A DNA stretch of 64,000 bases from Actinomadura atramentaria DSM 43919 (lineage in GTDB: Bacteria > Actinomycetota > Actinomycetes > Streptosporangiales > Streptosporangiaceae): the NCBI RefSeq assembly GCF_000381885.1, contig NZ_KB907214.1, forward strand, positions 62,001-126,000, given 5' to 3'. Under the pieces are notes generated by a model, which had not been told where the DNA came from, ran no database searches, and worked only from the letters and a program-made list of their open reading frames with translations. Positions 18,901-29,018 of this stretch are shown piece after piece. A program made the position numbers and the translations under genes. Within the stretch, counting starts at the first letter, position 1; each line of letters starts with the position of its first letter.

Positions 18901-19490
18901 TCGATGGCCGAGGCCGCGAGATGGGCGGCCATCGCGACCGGGACGTCCTCGTACAGGCCGTCGGGGAAGCTGAACCCGTTGGCGTCCCAGAACGACCGGC
19001 GGAAGACCTTGTTCCAGACGGTCCGGTCGCGGACCAGCAGCGGACGCTCGGAGATCCGCGTCTTCTTCGTCGTCTTCTTGAAGACGCCTTCGTGGATCCA
19101 CGACTGCCAGCGGCGGTCCGCGTCGATGCGCTGGGCGTTGCCGCACGCCAGGTCGGACCCGCTGCGCTCGAGCGAGCCAACCAGCACCGCGTAGGCGTCG
19201 GGCGGGACGACGTCGTCGCCGTCCGCGAAGGCCAGGTACTCGCCGGTGGCGTATTGGATGCCGTGGTTGCGCGCCGCTCCCGGGCCGAGGTTCTCCTGCT
19301 GGACGACGCGGAACCGGGGGTCGCGCTCGGCGAACCGCTTGGCGATGACCGCCGTGCCGTCGAGCGAGCCGTCGTCCACCAGGATGATCTCCAGGTCGCG
19401 CAGCGTCTGCGCGGCCAGCGAGCCCAGGCAGTCGCTCAGATAGTCCTCCACGTTGTTCATGGGGACCACGACGCTGAGCTTGGCGGACAT
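15966..19490 (-). CDS. Paralogous GT2 / CDP-glycerol glycerophosphotransferase
   Basis: 1174 residues with the same three-part layout as the downstream gene: GT2 domain (KLSVVVPMNN, VDDGSLDG, ADGDDVV), a beta-rich middle, and a TagF-type domain with CWHGTPLKK, YAPTWRDDF and ITDYSSSMFDFAVTGKP. The two proteins align throughout, with highest identity in the catalytic domains and divergence in the middle, so they are a tandem duplication with probable specialisation (for example primase versus polymerase or different polyol). GGAGGG lies 6-7 bp before the ATG. A 156-bp gap separates the pair, so the second may have its own promoter. Confidence 0.9.
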   Translation of the reverse strand: MSAKLSVVVPMNNVEDYLSDCLGSLAAQTLRDLEIILVDDGSLDGTAVIAKRFAERDPRFRVVQQENLGPGAARNHGIQYATGEYLAFADGDDVVPPDAYAVLVGSLERSGSDLACGNAQRIDADRRWQSWIHEGVFKKTTKKTRISERPLLVRDRTVWNKVFRRSFWDANGFSFPDGLYEDVPVAMAAHLAASAIDVIDEVVYYWRKRSGSITDARFDRENFAQRVDVSVALRERIAAAGPEVVAAFDEHSLIDVDVRVLLEGLPRASDEDRPALMEIGARAVRTASADVRRRLPALLRLQLYMLEHGRLDELLEVLAFIRLGRPKSVRYVKRGLRSRWFAEYPYFDDPATGFPADLYDVTDELEAVAHVDSFEWAGDRLRIEGHAYIGGVDASEQSDLKLRLWLVADDKIGFRKLSVERVRRPDVTANAKQSSVSCEWSGFVTEVDPASLKVLGRRRDVDWRLVVEINAQGVKRRRNLGIPRSARQRWPLQRELADGVYCQVIASRWLRLRARVPGAVVLEHHRVGDDLEFIGTLAQRPDPKTRFVAALPRHGVKIKAPLEISGEDGGRLRFRTRVPLAELGGEKAVAPDAVDAQLPTWEAGVGASWTLELSDGTKLLLHDGPDAADARYTIPGREGVEFAVSRTRFDHISGYSRPALPMVTSAVWEDDDRLVLGGDWAGGEARRPQTIVLRRNRSSQEHLVDLDWDGDRFTAAFSPRGMPQFGLLTALGRGNWNVRMRTGEREIPVLVERRAMRSLPEPHVSGFHSIEIHSTRVEELQLRVRAAHRPEDAGGYAQRMLQTVEYPRFRTQPLLNLALFDAFDGRQMSDNPRGVFNALRRRDPEMECVWVTRDGQFPHLDGARTVLSGSREHYEALGRAKLIVGNWRQPEWFEKRPDQIYVQCWHGTPLKKIGYDLKEMPYKRTEGVQWMEKEVPQWNFLVAQNAFSTPLFRSAFRYEGEIIETGYPRDDLLNQPERHTLEIDVRRRLGIPPGKKVIMYAPTWRDDFHFAVGTRAFELQLDLDRLGAELGDDHVLLLRTHYLVTDKPRQGENPFVIDVSDYPDIAELYLTTDVFITDYSSSMFDFAVTGKPMLFYTYDLDRYRDHVRGFYFDFEAESPGPLLRTSDEVLQALRELPDVSARYAVAYAAFREKYCPHDDGHAGDRVLDRALGER

Positions 19491-19705
19491 CTCAAACCCT
19501 CCAGAAGTCCATGACAGGGGGAAACCGGGAGCCTGGAACGTCGGGGAGGACCGCCCCGTGCGCCAGCATGGACACGTCGACGTGCCCTAAGTTCAGACGC
19601 GCCGCGATTGGCAGGAGATTACCCGACTTAGTACCAAAACACGCAGTTACCGACTATTGCGGTCGGTGAACCTCTGTCCAAGGCAGCGCATCGCGCGCGC
19701 CCGGT
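19491..19705. promoter_or_regulatory. Intergenic region upstream of teichoic-acid genes
   Basis: A 215-bp gap with a relatively AT-rich patch around 19615-19665 that likely holds the promoter for the leftward polymerase genes. No operator repeat was recognised. Confidence 0.35.
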
Positions 19706-20629
19706 TCAGGCGGGGAGGCGGACCGCGGCGATCTCCTCGGCGACGGCCGTGCGGAGGGCCGCGGCGAGGGTCTCGAACTCCGCCGACCGCGGTGACGTCG
19801 CGCGGAAGCCGAGGCCGATCCGCCGGTAGGGGGCGGGGTCGGCGAAGCGGTGCGGAGTGAGGCCCGGCGCGGCGCGCGTCTCGACCGGGAGCGCCGTCTC
19901 CGGGACGAGCGTCACGCCGAAACCGCCCGAGACGAGCTGCACGAGCGTCGCGAGGCTCGTCGCGTACGTCGCGGCGGTGGCGCGCGCGCCCGCCTCGCGG
20001 CAGACGTCGAGCGCTTGGTCGCGCAGGCAGTGGCCCTCGTTGAGCAGGATGACGTCCAGGTCGGCGAGGGCCGTGCGCGGCAGCGCGCCGCCGGGAAGAT
20101 CCGCGCCGGCGGGCGCGACGAGCACGAAGTCCTCGTCATAGAGCGTCAGTTCCGTCACGCCCGGCGCGTTCACCGGCAGCGCGAGCAGGATGACGTCGAG
20201 CCGCCCGGCGAGCAGTTCGGCGGTGATCTGCTCGGTCTGCTCCTCGTGGACCGTCAGTTCGAGGTCGGGGAACTCGGCCGCGAGGCGCGGGAGGACGATC
20301 GGCAGCAGGTAGGGCGCGACCGTCGGGATCACGCCGACGCGCAACGGGCCGACCAGCGGCCCGCGCACCGCGTTGACCTCCTCGACCAGCCGGTCCAGCT
20401 CGTCCATGATCGACTCGGCGCGGCGCGCGACGCGCTCCCCCGCCGGGGTCAGCAGGACGCGCCGCGTCGTGCGCTCGACCAGGCGCGTGTCGAGCGCCTC
20501 CTCCAGCGCCGCGACCGCGCCGGAGAGCGCGGGCTGGCTCATCCGCAGCGCGGCGGCGGCGTCGCGGAAGTGCAGGTGCTCGGCGAGGGCGAGGAACGCG
20601 CGGAGCTGCGCGATCGTGGGCCTGCTGAT
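19706..20629 (-). CDS. oxyR: OxyR, peroxide-sensing LysR-family regulator (apparent ATC start)
   Basis: A LysR regulator whose C-terminal domain carries the two redox cysteines in the OxyR context GHCLRDQALDVC (C201 and C210 if numbered from the ATC; E. coli uses C199/C208). The winged helix-turn-helix reads RPTIAQLRAFLALAEHLHF ... MSQPALSGAVAALEE. The first in-frame ATG (20540-20542) would delete half of the DNA-binding domain. Reading upstream to the in-frame TAG, no ATG, GTG or TTG occurs; AGGAG at about 20634-20638 is followed after 6 bp by ATC (20627-20629), exactly where homologues start (SRPTIAQLRAF). I therefore place the start there: a rare AUC start, a mutation, or a base-call error. 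A target operator lies before ahpC 9 kb away. Confidence 0.85.
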   Translation of the reverse strand: MSRPTIAQLRAFLALAEHLHFRDAAAALRMSQPALSGAVAALEEALDTRLVERTTRRVLLTPAGERVARRAESIMDELDRLVEEVNAVRGPLVGPLRVGVIPTVAPYLLPIVLPRLAAEFPDLELTVHEEQTEQITAELLAGRLDVILLALPVNAPGVTELTLYDEDFVLVAPAGADLPGGALPRTALADLDVILLNEGHCLRDQALDVCREAGARATAATYATSLATLVQLVSGGFGVTLVPETALPVETRAAPGLTPHRFADPAPYRRIGLGFRATSPRSAEFETLAAALRTAVAEEIAAVRLPA

Positions 20630-20720
20630 AAGGCGCTCCTATCGCGGTCACGTGGACGAATCGGATCTTCGTTCACGATACCCGCGCGCTCCCGCCCGGA
20701 CCGGCAGCCGCGGCCGCGGC

Positions 20721-20812
20721 CCACCGGTCCGCTGGGCCGTCGGGCAGCCGGTCCGCAGGGCAGCCGGGCAGCCGGGTCGCCGGGCAGCCGGGTCACCGGG
20801 CCGCCAGCCCGG
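20721..20812. repeat. Short GC-only tandem repeat between oxyR and sulfotransferase
   Basis: About 90 bp of imperfect repeats of GGGCAGCCGG/GGTCGCCGG-type 9-10-mers. No coding potential; could fold into several alternative hairpins and may terminate sulfotransferase transcription. Confidence 0.6.
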
Positions 20813-20814
20813 CG

Positions 20815-21450
20815 TCAGCGGTCCGCGAAACGCTCCGCCGCCTCGGCGAGGATCGTGGCGCGGTCGTTGAGGTGCGGATACGGCTCGGCGGGGACCGGCA
20901 GGCCGAAGAAGTCGCAGAGCGGCTCCCAGCCGTCGCCCGGCCGGTAGACGAGCAGCCGGTCGGCGGGAACCTCGGCGCGGACCTCCTCGCTGTTGCGCAG
21001 GTAGACGCCGATGGCGTGCGCCCGGTCCTCGAACCGACCGCCGAAGACGCCGTTCCAGACCGTCGCGTCGACCATCTCCCGGATCGCCCGCATGGCCGGA
21101 TCGTCCATCGGCGCGCGCTGCCGCGAGAACGCGTAGATCGTGTTCAGCGTGCTCTCGTACCAGGCGTCGGGGTCCCGCTCGGTGAGGATGATCCGCGCGT
21201 CCGGGTACCGGGCCGCGAGCGCGCGCCAGTACCGGGCGGACGGCCAGTCGATCGCGGAGCGGTAGCCGCGCAGCAGTTCGCCCCAGTCGACGGGGGCGCC
21301 GTGCGCCGCCCGCCCCCACGCGCGGACCTGCTCGGGGACGTCGAGGACCTCCTTCATGTGGTGGCACGGCCCGAGGCCGAGCAGTTCGAGGGCGGCCTTG
21401 AGCGAGGAGGTGCCGGTCCTGCCGAACCCGGCCCCGATGGCGGTGAGCAT
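20815..21450 (-). CDS. Sulfotransferase-family protein (PAPS-binding P-loop)
   Basis: 211 residues. The N terminus AIGAGFGRTGTSSLKAAL is the 5'-phosphosulfate-binding loop of the Sulfotransfer_4 branch; LTERDPDAWYES in the middle is the 3'-phosphate-binding RxxxxWxxS-like motif; the C terminus contains DRLLVYRPGDGWEPLCDFFG, also conserved in this branch. These small actinobacterial proteins are widespread and their acceptor is usually unknown. ATG at 21448-21450 has GGAGG 7-8 bp upstream; a longer frame upstream is not protein-like. It lies upstream of oxyR on the same strand, 185 bp apart. Confidence 0.85.
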   Translation of the reverse strand: MLTAIGAGFGRTGTSSLKAALELLGLGPCHHMKEVLDVPEQVRAWGRAAHGAPVDWGELLRGYRSAIDWPSARYWRALAARYPDARIILTERDPDAWYESTLNTIYAFSRQRAPMDDPAMRAIREMVDATVWNGVFGGRFEDRAHAIGVYLRNSEEVRAEVPADRLLVYRPGDGWEPLCDFFGLPVPAEPYPHLNDRATILAEAAERFADR

Positions 21451-21959
21451 GGTCGTGCCTCCGGTTCCCGGCCTCCCGGCGCGTGGGGGACGCGGCGGGG
21501 AGCCCGCGTGCGCTTGCGTCGACCCGCGACACATAACCACTTAATCCACCCATAGAAAAGGTGGCAACGGTTGCCTCGGAGCCACAGTCGATTAGCACAT
21601 AATTCCTGTATGGAAAGTTCAGAGCGGGAAAAGTGCGCTTCGACTTTGGGCAAAGTCGCAGTTCAGCTGAACTACGGAACAGCGAGACCGTCGCCCCACC
21701 ACATGCGAAGGGCTACTCCTACCCAGCGCCAGAAGAGAATGAATTGCGCACGCCTTGACCCAATAATCGACCAATTTGTTTCGTGGTGTCGCCATATGCC
21801 GCGGCCCGCCGGGGGCACCGCGACGGATCGGCCACCCGCACCGCCGAGAGCCCGCAAGCCACCACGTCTTGTTAAGTAAGGCAAGCCTAAGTTAGGTTCG
21901 CCTTACTTCGGTGGACGGCTCAGCGAGACCAGTGGCCCCGGGCCACGGAAGGGGCGGCC
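21451..21959. promoter_or_regulatory. Divergent intergenic region, AT-richer than surroundings
   Basis: About 500 bp between the sulfotransferase and the iron-regulated ABC operon. The 21540-21800 portion is notably less GC-rich than its surroundings and holds no convincing gene. The right end contains the iron boxes listed separately. Confidence 0.5.
21872..21907 (+). promoter_or_regulatory. Two adjacent IdeR/DmdR-type iron boxes
   Basis: TTAAGTAAGGCAAGCCTAA (21872-21890) matches the IdeR/DmdR consensus TTAGGTTAGGCTAACCTAA at 15 of 19 positions; directly after it TTAGGTTCGCCTTACT (21892-21907) is a weaker second half-match. They lie 53-88 bp before the ABC gene start, so iron-dependent repression of this operon is predicted. 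The siderophore-reductase gene in the operon supports this. Confidence 0.75.
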
Positions 21960-22901
21960 GTGAACGTCAGCGAGTTCGACGCGGTGGACAAGAGTTTCGG
22001 TGCGGTCCACGCGCTGTGGGGCCTGTCGCTGACCGTGCCGGAACGCGCGCTGGTCGGGCTGCTCGGCCCGAACGGAGCAGGCAAGACCACGGCGATCAAC
22101 GTGCTGACCACGCTGGTCCGCCTGGACGGCGGGAGCGCGCGCGTCGCCGGGCACAACACGGTCGCCGACGCCGACCTCGTCCGGTCCTCGATCGGGTTGA
22201 CCGGGCAGTTCGCCGCACTGGACGCCGGGCTCACCGCCCGCGAGAACCTCGTGCCGCTCGGGCGGCTGCTCAAGCTCGGAAAGCGGGCCGCGCGCGCCCG
22301 CGCGGACGAGCTGCTGGAGCGGTTCGGGCTGGCCGAGGCCGCCGACCGCACCGCCGGCGGGTTCTGCGGCGGGATGCGGCCGCGGTTGGACCTGGCCGTC
22401 TCGATGGTGTCGCGTCCGGTGGTGCTGTTCCTGGACGAGCCGACCACCAGCCTGGACCCCACCAGCCGCGTGCTGCTGTGGGACGTCGTCCGCGAGCTGC
22501 GCGCCGAGAGCGTCACGATCCTGCTGACGACCCAGTACCTCCAGGAAGCCGACGAGCTCGCGGACCGCGTCACCGTCATCGACCACGGCCGCGTCATCGC
22601 CGAAGGCACCGCCGCCGAACTCAAGGACAAGGTCGGCGGCTCGGTCTGCCGCCTGGCGCTGCCGCCCGGCGACGCCCGCGACCGCGCCGCCGCCGCGCTC
22701 GGCGCGCGCTTCGCGGTGACGGCCGTCGAGGGCGGGCTGACCGTGCCCGCGCGGGGCGGCGGCACGCTCGCGGAGATCGTCCGCGTGCTGGACGCCGCCG
22801 ACGTGGCCGTGGACGACCTCGCGCTGCGCCGCCCGGCCCTCGACGACGTCTTCTTCGCGCTCACCGGCGCGGGCGCGGGCGGCGCGCGGGAGGGCGCATG
22901 A
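21960..22901 (+). CDS. DrrA-type ABC transporter ATP-binding protein, iron-regulated
   Basis: 313 residues. Walker A GPNGAGKTT (about 36-44), Walker B VVLFLDEPTTSLDP (about 159-172), and the DrrA-like C-terminal extension ending LRRPALDDVFFALTG. The signature is unusual: FCGGMRPRLDLA instead of the usual SGGMRRRLDLA, with the Ser replaced by Cys and a Pro in the following helix. GTG start at 21960 follows GGAAGGGG. Its end overlaps the permease start (ATGA). Iron boxes upstream and the siderophore reductase downstream suggest siderophore export or uptake. Confidence 0.85.
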   Translation: MNVSEFDAVDKSFGAVHALWGLSLTVPERALVGLLGPNGAGKTTAINVLTTLVRLDGGSARVAGHNTVADADLVRSSIGLTGQFAALDAGLTARENLVPLGRLLKLGKRAARARADELLERFGLAEAADRTAGGFCGGMRPRLDLAVSMVSRPVVLFLDEPTTSLDPTSRVLLWDVVRELRAESVTILLTTQYLQEADELADRVTVIDHGRVIAEGTAAELKDKVGGSVCRLALPPGDARDRAAAALGARFAVTAVEGGLTVPARGGGTLAEIVRVLDAADVAVDDLALRRPALDDVFFALTGAGAGGAREGA

Positions 22902-23804
22902 CCGCCGCGACCGCGCCCCGCCCGTCCCCGGCGGCCGACGGCCTGCTGCTGGCGGGCCGCCAGCTCCGGCTGATGAGCCGCCGCCTGGCCGCGATCATCG
23001 GCCCGATCCTGACGCCATTGCTGTTCGCCGCGCTGTTCTTCGGCGTGTTCGGCGAGGTCATGAAGCGTGCGGGCGTCGACTACGCCCAATACCTGCTTCC
23101 CGCCGTGATCGTCCAGGCGATGTTCTTCAACGCGATGTCGGCGGCGGTCGGCGCGGCCGAGGACGCGGCGGGCGGCACGCTGGGCCGGCTGCGCGCCGCG
23201 CCCGTCGCGCGGTCGGCGCCGCTGCTCGGCTGGCTCGCGGCGGCGGACGGGCCGCTGAACACCCGCGTCCACCTTCCACGCAGACCTGCACGGCGGGATG
23301 GACGACCGGCTCCGCACCCTGCCGATGGCGGCGGGCGCGCCGCTGGTCGGGCGGTTGGCGGCCGAGGCGGTCCGGGGCGCGGTCACCGTGGCCGTCGTCG
23401 TCGCGGCGGGCCTCGCGCTCGGCTTCCGGTTCGACACCGGGCCGCTGGAGATCGCCGGGTTCCTGGTGCTGCCGGTGGCGTTCGGCGCGGCGCTCGGCTG
23501 CGTGATGATCGCCGTCGCGGTGCGGGCGGTGGCGGCCGAGACGTCGGCGTCCGCGCTGAACGCGCTGTTGGTCGCACTGTCGTTCTTCTCCACCGGGTTC
23601 GTCCCGCGCGAATCGCTCGCCGACCGGGTGCGGCCCGTCGCGGCCGTCAATCCCCTCTCGTCGGTCATCGAGGCGATGCGCGCCCTCGCGCACGGCGGCG
23701 CGCTCGCCGGGCCGCTGACGCGTTCGCTCGCCTGGACGATCGGGCTCGCCACTGTGTTCGGCTACCTCGCCGCGCGCGGCTATCGGCGGCGGAACCTGCG
23801 ATGA
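22898..23804 (+). pseudogene. ABC-2 type permease (DrrB-like), frameshifted
   Basis: The N-terminal part (from ATG 22898) reads as a DrrB-type permease through FFNAMSAAVGAAEDAAGG, then TLGRLRAAPVARSAPLLGWLAA; after about 23260 the good frame changes by +1 and continues MDDRLRTLPMAAGAPLVGRLAAE through four hydrophobic segments to the RRRNLR C terminus at 23804. The two segments around the break resemble each other (GG-x-RLR-x-P-x-APLxGxLAA) and start 121 bp apart, so a diverged duplication or a fusion of two permeases has put the halves out of frame. As read, no full permease is made, which would disable the transporter. Confidence 0.75.
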
Positions 23805-23846
23805 CCGGTCCCCTTCCCCAATCCATCACTCAAAGGAGATGACGCG

Positions 23847-24677
23847 GTGGCACGCCAGAACCTGACCGCACGACGGATCAAGCCCGAACGGTCCGAGTTG
23901 CTCACACTCGAAGTCCTGCGGCGCGAGCGGATCTCGCCGCACTTCTCCCGCGTCACGCTCGGCGGCGGCGACATCGACCGCTTCGTCCCACTGGGGTTCG
24001 ACCAGTGGTTCCGGCTGTTCATCCCCGTGCCCGGCGGCTCGCTGGACCGGATCCCCGCCAAGCTCACCGCGCTCTCGTACATGAAGTACCTGACCATCGA
24101 CAAGGAGACGCGGCCCGTCCTGCGCAACTACTCGGTGCGCGCGTTCCGGCCGGACGGGCCGCGCGGTCCCGAGCTGGACGTGGACTTCGTCCTGCACGGC
24201 TCGGCGGCGGACGGCACCGCCGGGCCCGCCGCCGCCTGGGCCGAGACGTGCGCCGAGGGGGACGCGGCCGCGATCCTGGACGAGGGCGCGGGGTACAACC
24301 CGCCGCCGTCGCTCGCGCGGACGATCCTCGTCGCGGACGAGAGCGGCCTGGCGGCGACCGCGGGCGTCCTCGCCTCGCTGCCGCCGGAGACGACGGGCCG
24401 CGCGATCATCGAGATCCCGTCCTCCGAGGACGAGCAGCGACTCGACCGCCCCGAGGGCGTCGAGGTCGAGTGGGTCGTGCGCACGGCCGACTCCGCGCCG
24501 GGCCAGGCCGCGCTGGCCTGCGCGCAGGCGCTCCCGATCCCGGACGAGCCGTTCTACGGCTGGGTCGTCGGGGAGCAGTCCCTTCCGACGTCGCTGCGCC
24601 GGCACTGGGTCAAGGCGGGCGTGCCCAAGGAGAACATCGCCTTCTGCGGCTACTGGCGCGCGGGCAAGGCGCACTGA
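23847..24677 (+). CDS. Siderophore-interacting protein (ferric-siderophore reductase, ViuB/SIP family)
   Basis: 276 residues. The FAD-binding motif RNYSVRAF (about residues 92-99), a His/Asp-containing strand DVDFVLHG and the family-specific C terminus FCGYWRAGKAH identify the SIP/ViuB/YqjH family of NAD(P)H-dependent flavoreductases that release iron from cytoplasmic ferric siderophores. GTG start at 23847 has AAGGAG 8 bp upstream. It is the third gene of the iron-box operon, 42 bp after the broken permease. Confidence 0.9.
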   Translation: MARQNLTARRIKPERSELLTLEVLRRERISPHFSRVTLGGGDIDRFVPLGFDQWFRLFIPVPGGSLDRIPAKLTALSYMKYLTIDKETRPVLRNYSVRAFRPDGPRGPELDVDFVLHGSAADGTAGPAAAWAETCAEGDAAAILDEGAGYNPPPSLARTILVADESGLAATAGVLASLPPETTGRAIIEIPSSEDEQRLDRPEGVEVEWVVRTADSAPGQAALACAQALPIPDEPFYGWVVGEQSLPTSLRRHWVKAGVPKENIAFCGYWRAGKAH

Positions 24678-24773
24678 CCGGCCGGGTACGCGGGCGGCCC
24701 CACGCGAACGAGCCGGCGGCCCGGTGCTCGGATGGCCTCACGCGCACGTGTCAGCAGTCGGACGAGCGCGCCG

Positions 24774-25358
24774 TCAGGCGGAGTCCGGAACCAGCAGTGC
24801 CCGGCACAGCCGCCGGATCTCGCGGACCACGCGGTCGGGCGCGGTCCGCTCCCCCGAGTGGATGAGGTGATCGGCGGCGCCGTGGACGGCCGAGTACAGC
24901 ACGATCGCGGTCGCGGCGGGATCGGGCAGCGCGAACGCGCCCGCCGCGACGCCCTCGTCGAGCAGCCGCGCGACGGCCGCGACGGGCAGGTGCTCCCCCG
25001 CGTCCTCGACGGGCGGCCGGTGCTGGAACACCACGTCGTGGAGCCGGTGGTCCTCGACGTAGTCGACGAGCGCCGAGGTCACCCACTCCTGGACACGCGC
25101 GAGGTGGTCGCCGGGCGCGGCGCGCGCGACGGCGGCGTCCTGCCGGACGAGGAACCCGGCGACGTAGCGGTCCCGCAGCCCCTCCAGCACCTCGTCCTTG
25201 GACTTGAAGTACAGGTAGAACGTGCCCTTGGACACGCCCGCGCGCGCCGTGACCTGGTCGACGGTGAGCGCGTCGACGCCGCGTTCGACCGCGATGGCCT
25301 CCGCCGCGTCCAGCAGGTCCGCCCGGCGTTCCTCGGTGGGCTTGGTTCGTGGCCGCAC
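24774..25358 (-). CDS. TetR-family repressor of the adjacent ABC exporter
   Basis: 194 residues from GTG 25356-25358 (RPRTKPTEERRADLLDAAE), the position where TetR proteins normally begin; a longer frame from ATG 25433 would start inside the operator region without a ribosome-binding site. The helix-turn-helix is LTVDQVTARAGVSKGTFYLYFKSKDE. It is divergent from the two-gene ABC exporter, and a perfect 25-bp palindrome lies between them, the standard layout for a drug-responsive repressor controlling an efflux pump. Confidence 0.88.
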   Translation of the reverse strand: MRPRTKPTEERRADLLDAAEAIAVERGVDALTVDQVTARAGVSKGTFYLYFKSKDEVLEGLRDRYVAGFLVRQDAAVARAAPGDHLARVQEWVTSALVDYVEDHRLHDVVFQHRPPVEDAGEHLPVAAVARLLDEGVAAGAFALPDPAATAIVLYSAVHGAADHLIHSGERTAPDRVVREIRRLCRALLVPDSA

Positions 25359-25437
25359 GCTCCCGGTCGCCCCCTTCCGCTCGGTGTGATCGTAGCGACC
25401 CCTTCCGCGCGGACGGCGGGTCGTGGTAGGCATCCTA

Positions 25438-25462
25438 TTAATGACTGACGGTCAGTCATTAA
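25438..25462. promoter_or_regulatory. Perfect TetR-type operator palindrome
   Basis: TTAATGACTGAC-G-GTCAGTCATTAA: 12-bp arms around one base, in an otherwise GC-rich region. It overlaps a TATTAA-like -10 element and ends 13 bp before the exporter ATG, just upstream of GAGGAGG. Binding by the divergent TetR protein would block exporter transcription. Confidence 0.85.
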
Positions 25463-25475
25463 CTGAGGAGGCCTC

Positions 25476-27187
<1,712 letters not shown>

Positions 27188-27191
<4 letters not shown>

Positions 27192-28918
27192 CGACCGAAC
27201 CGGCCGCGGACCGCCCGCTGCGCGGCCTGCTGCCCTACCTGCTGGAGAGCCCGCGCGCGTTCGCGCTGGTCGTCGCGTCGGGCATCGCGTTCCCCGCACT
27301 CGCGATCACCACCGCGACGCTCGGCGCGTGGCTCGTCGGCTCCGCGCTCGCCGGGGACTCGGCGGGCGACCTCGCGCCGGGCGCGGTCGCGCTGTGCGCG
27401 GCCGCCGCGCTCACCGGCGTCGCCGCGTGGTGGCAGGCGTACATCAGCCACGACTGGGCGTTCCGCGTCCTCGCCGGACTGCGCGTCCGCCTGTACGACG
27501 GGCTGGAGCGGGCCGCGCCCGGCCGGATTCTCGGGCGGCGCACCGGTGACCTCACGGCGTCCGCGATGGCCGACGTCGAGAAGACCGAGATGTTCTTCGC
27601 CCACACGGCGGGCGACTACGTCGGCGCGGTGCTGGTGTCGCTGGCCTCGCTCGCGGTGATCGCGGTCCTGGACGTCCCGACGGCGCTGGTCGTCCTCGCG
27701 CTGATGGCGCTCGTCGCCGTCGTCCCGTTCGTCCTCGCGGGACGCGCGGGTGAGCAGGGCCGCGCGCTGCGCGCCGAACTGGGCGGCCTGAACGCCGAGG
27801 CGCTGGACGGCGTCCAGGGCCTGCGCGAACTGACCGTCTTCGGGCGCGGCGGCTGGTACCTCGACCGGTTGACGGCCCGCACCCGCCGCACGCACCGGCA
27901 CGCCGCCGCCCACGCGCGCCGCGCCGGGGCCGAGCAGGCGGTCACCGACCTGCTGCTGTCGCTCGGCGTCGTCCTCCTGCCGCTGACGGCGGCGCGCGGC
28001 GGGCTGGACGTCCGCTGGCTCCCGCCGCTCATCGTGCTCGGCCTCGCCTCGCTCGGCCCGATCGCCGCCGTCTCCGCCACGGCGCGGACGCTCGGCGAGG
28101 TCCGCGCCGCCGCCGCGCGCGTCCTGGCGATCATCGGCTTCCCCGCGCACGTCGCCGACACCGGTACGCGGGCGCTCGACGGCACCGACGCCGAGGTGCG
28201 GTTCGAGGACGTCCGGTTCCGCTACGACCCGGCCGGGCCGGACGTCCTGGCCGGCGCGTCCTTCACCGTCCGGCCCGGTGAGACCGTCGCGCTCGTCGGC
28301 CGCTCCGGCGCGGGCAAGACGACCTGCGTCAACCTGCTGATGCGGTTCTGGGACGCCGAAGGCGGACGCGTCCTGGTCGGCGGCCGCGACGTGCGGACCG
28401 TGCCGGTCGCCGCGCTGCGCTCGGCGGTCACGCTCGTCCCCCAGGACGTGTACCTGTTCAACCTGTCGGTCCGGGAGAACATCCGCCTGGCCCGCCCGGA
28501 CGCCACCGACGAGCAGGTCGAGGCGGCGGCGCGCCGCGCGGCCGCGCACGACTTCGTCGCCGCGCTCCCCGAGGGCTACGACACGCCGTGCGGGGAGCGC
28601 GGCGCGCGGCTGTCGGGCGGGCAGCGGCAGCGGATCGCCATCGCCCGCGCGCTGCTGCGCGAGACGCCGGTGATCGTCCTGGACGAGGCCGTCTCCAACC
28701 TCGACGCCGCGAACGAGCGCGCCGTGCAGCGCGCGGTCGACGAGGTCCGCGCCCACCACACGGTGATCACGATCGCGCACCGGCTCTCCACGATCCGCGC
28801 CGCCGACCGGGTGGTCGTCCTGGACGGCGGCCGGGTCGCGGCCACCGGCACGCACGACGAACTGCTCGCGCGCGACGCCGCGTACCGGGAGCTCGTCGCG
28901 GCGCAGGAAGGCCCGTGA
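27188..28918 (+). CDS. ABC exporter half-transporter, subunit 2
   Basis: 576 residues with six membrane segments and an ATPase domain: Walker [10 protein letters not shown] near 371, [16 protein letters not shown] near 475, Walker [13 protein letters not shown]. The residue after the Walker B Glu is followed by AVS rather than the usual ATS, a mild deviation in the D-loop region. Translationally coupled to subunit 1 through a 4-bp overlap. A hairpin about 100 bp downstream probably ends the operon. Confidence 0.9.
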
Positions 28919-29018
28919 GATACGTCCCCGATGATGTGTTCTGCGGTGGTTTGCGGCTACACTCCGGGGTCGCCGCATCCACCCGCCGCCAGCGTGACAT
29001 CGGTCATACTCTGCGCCC

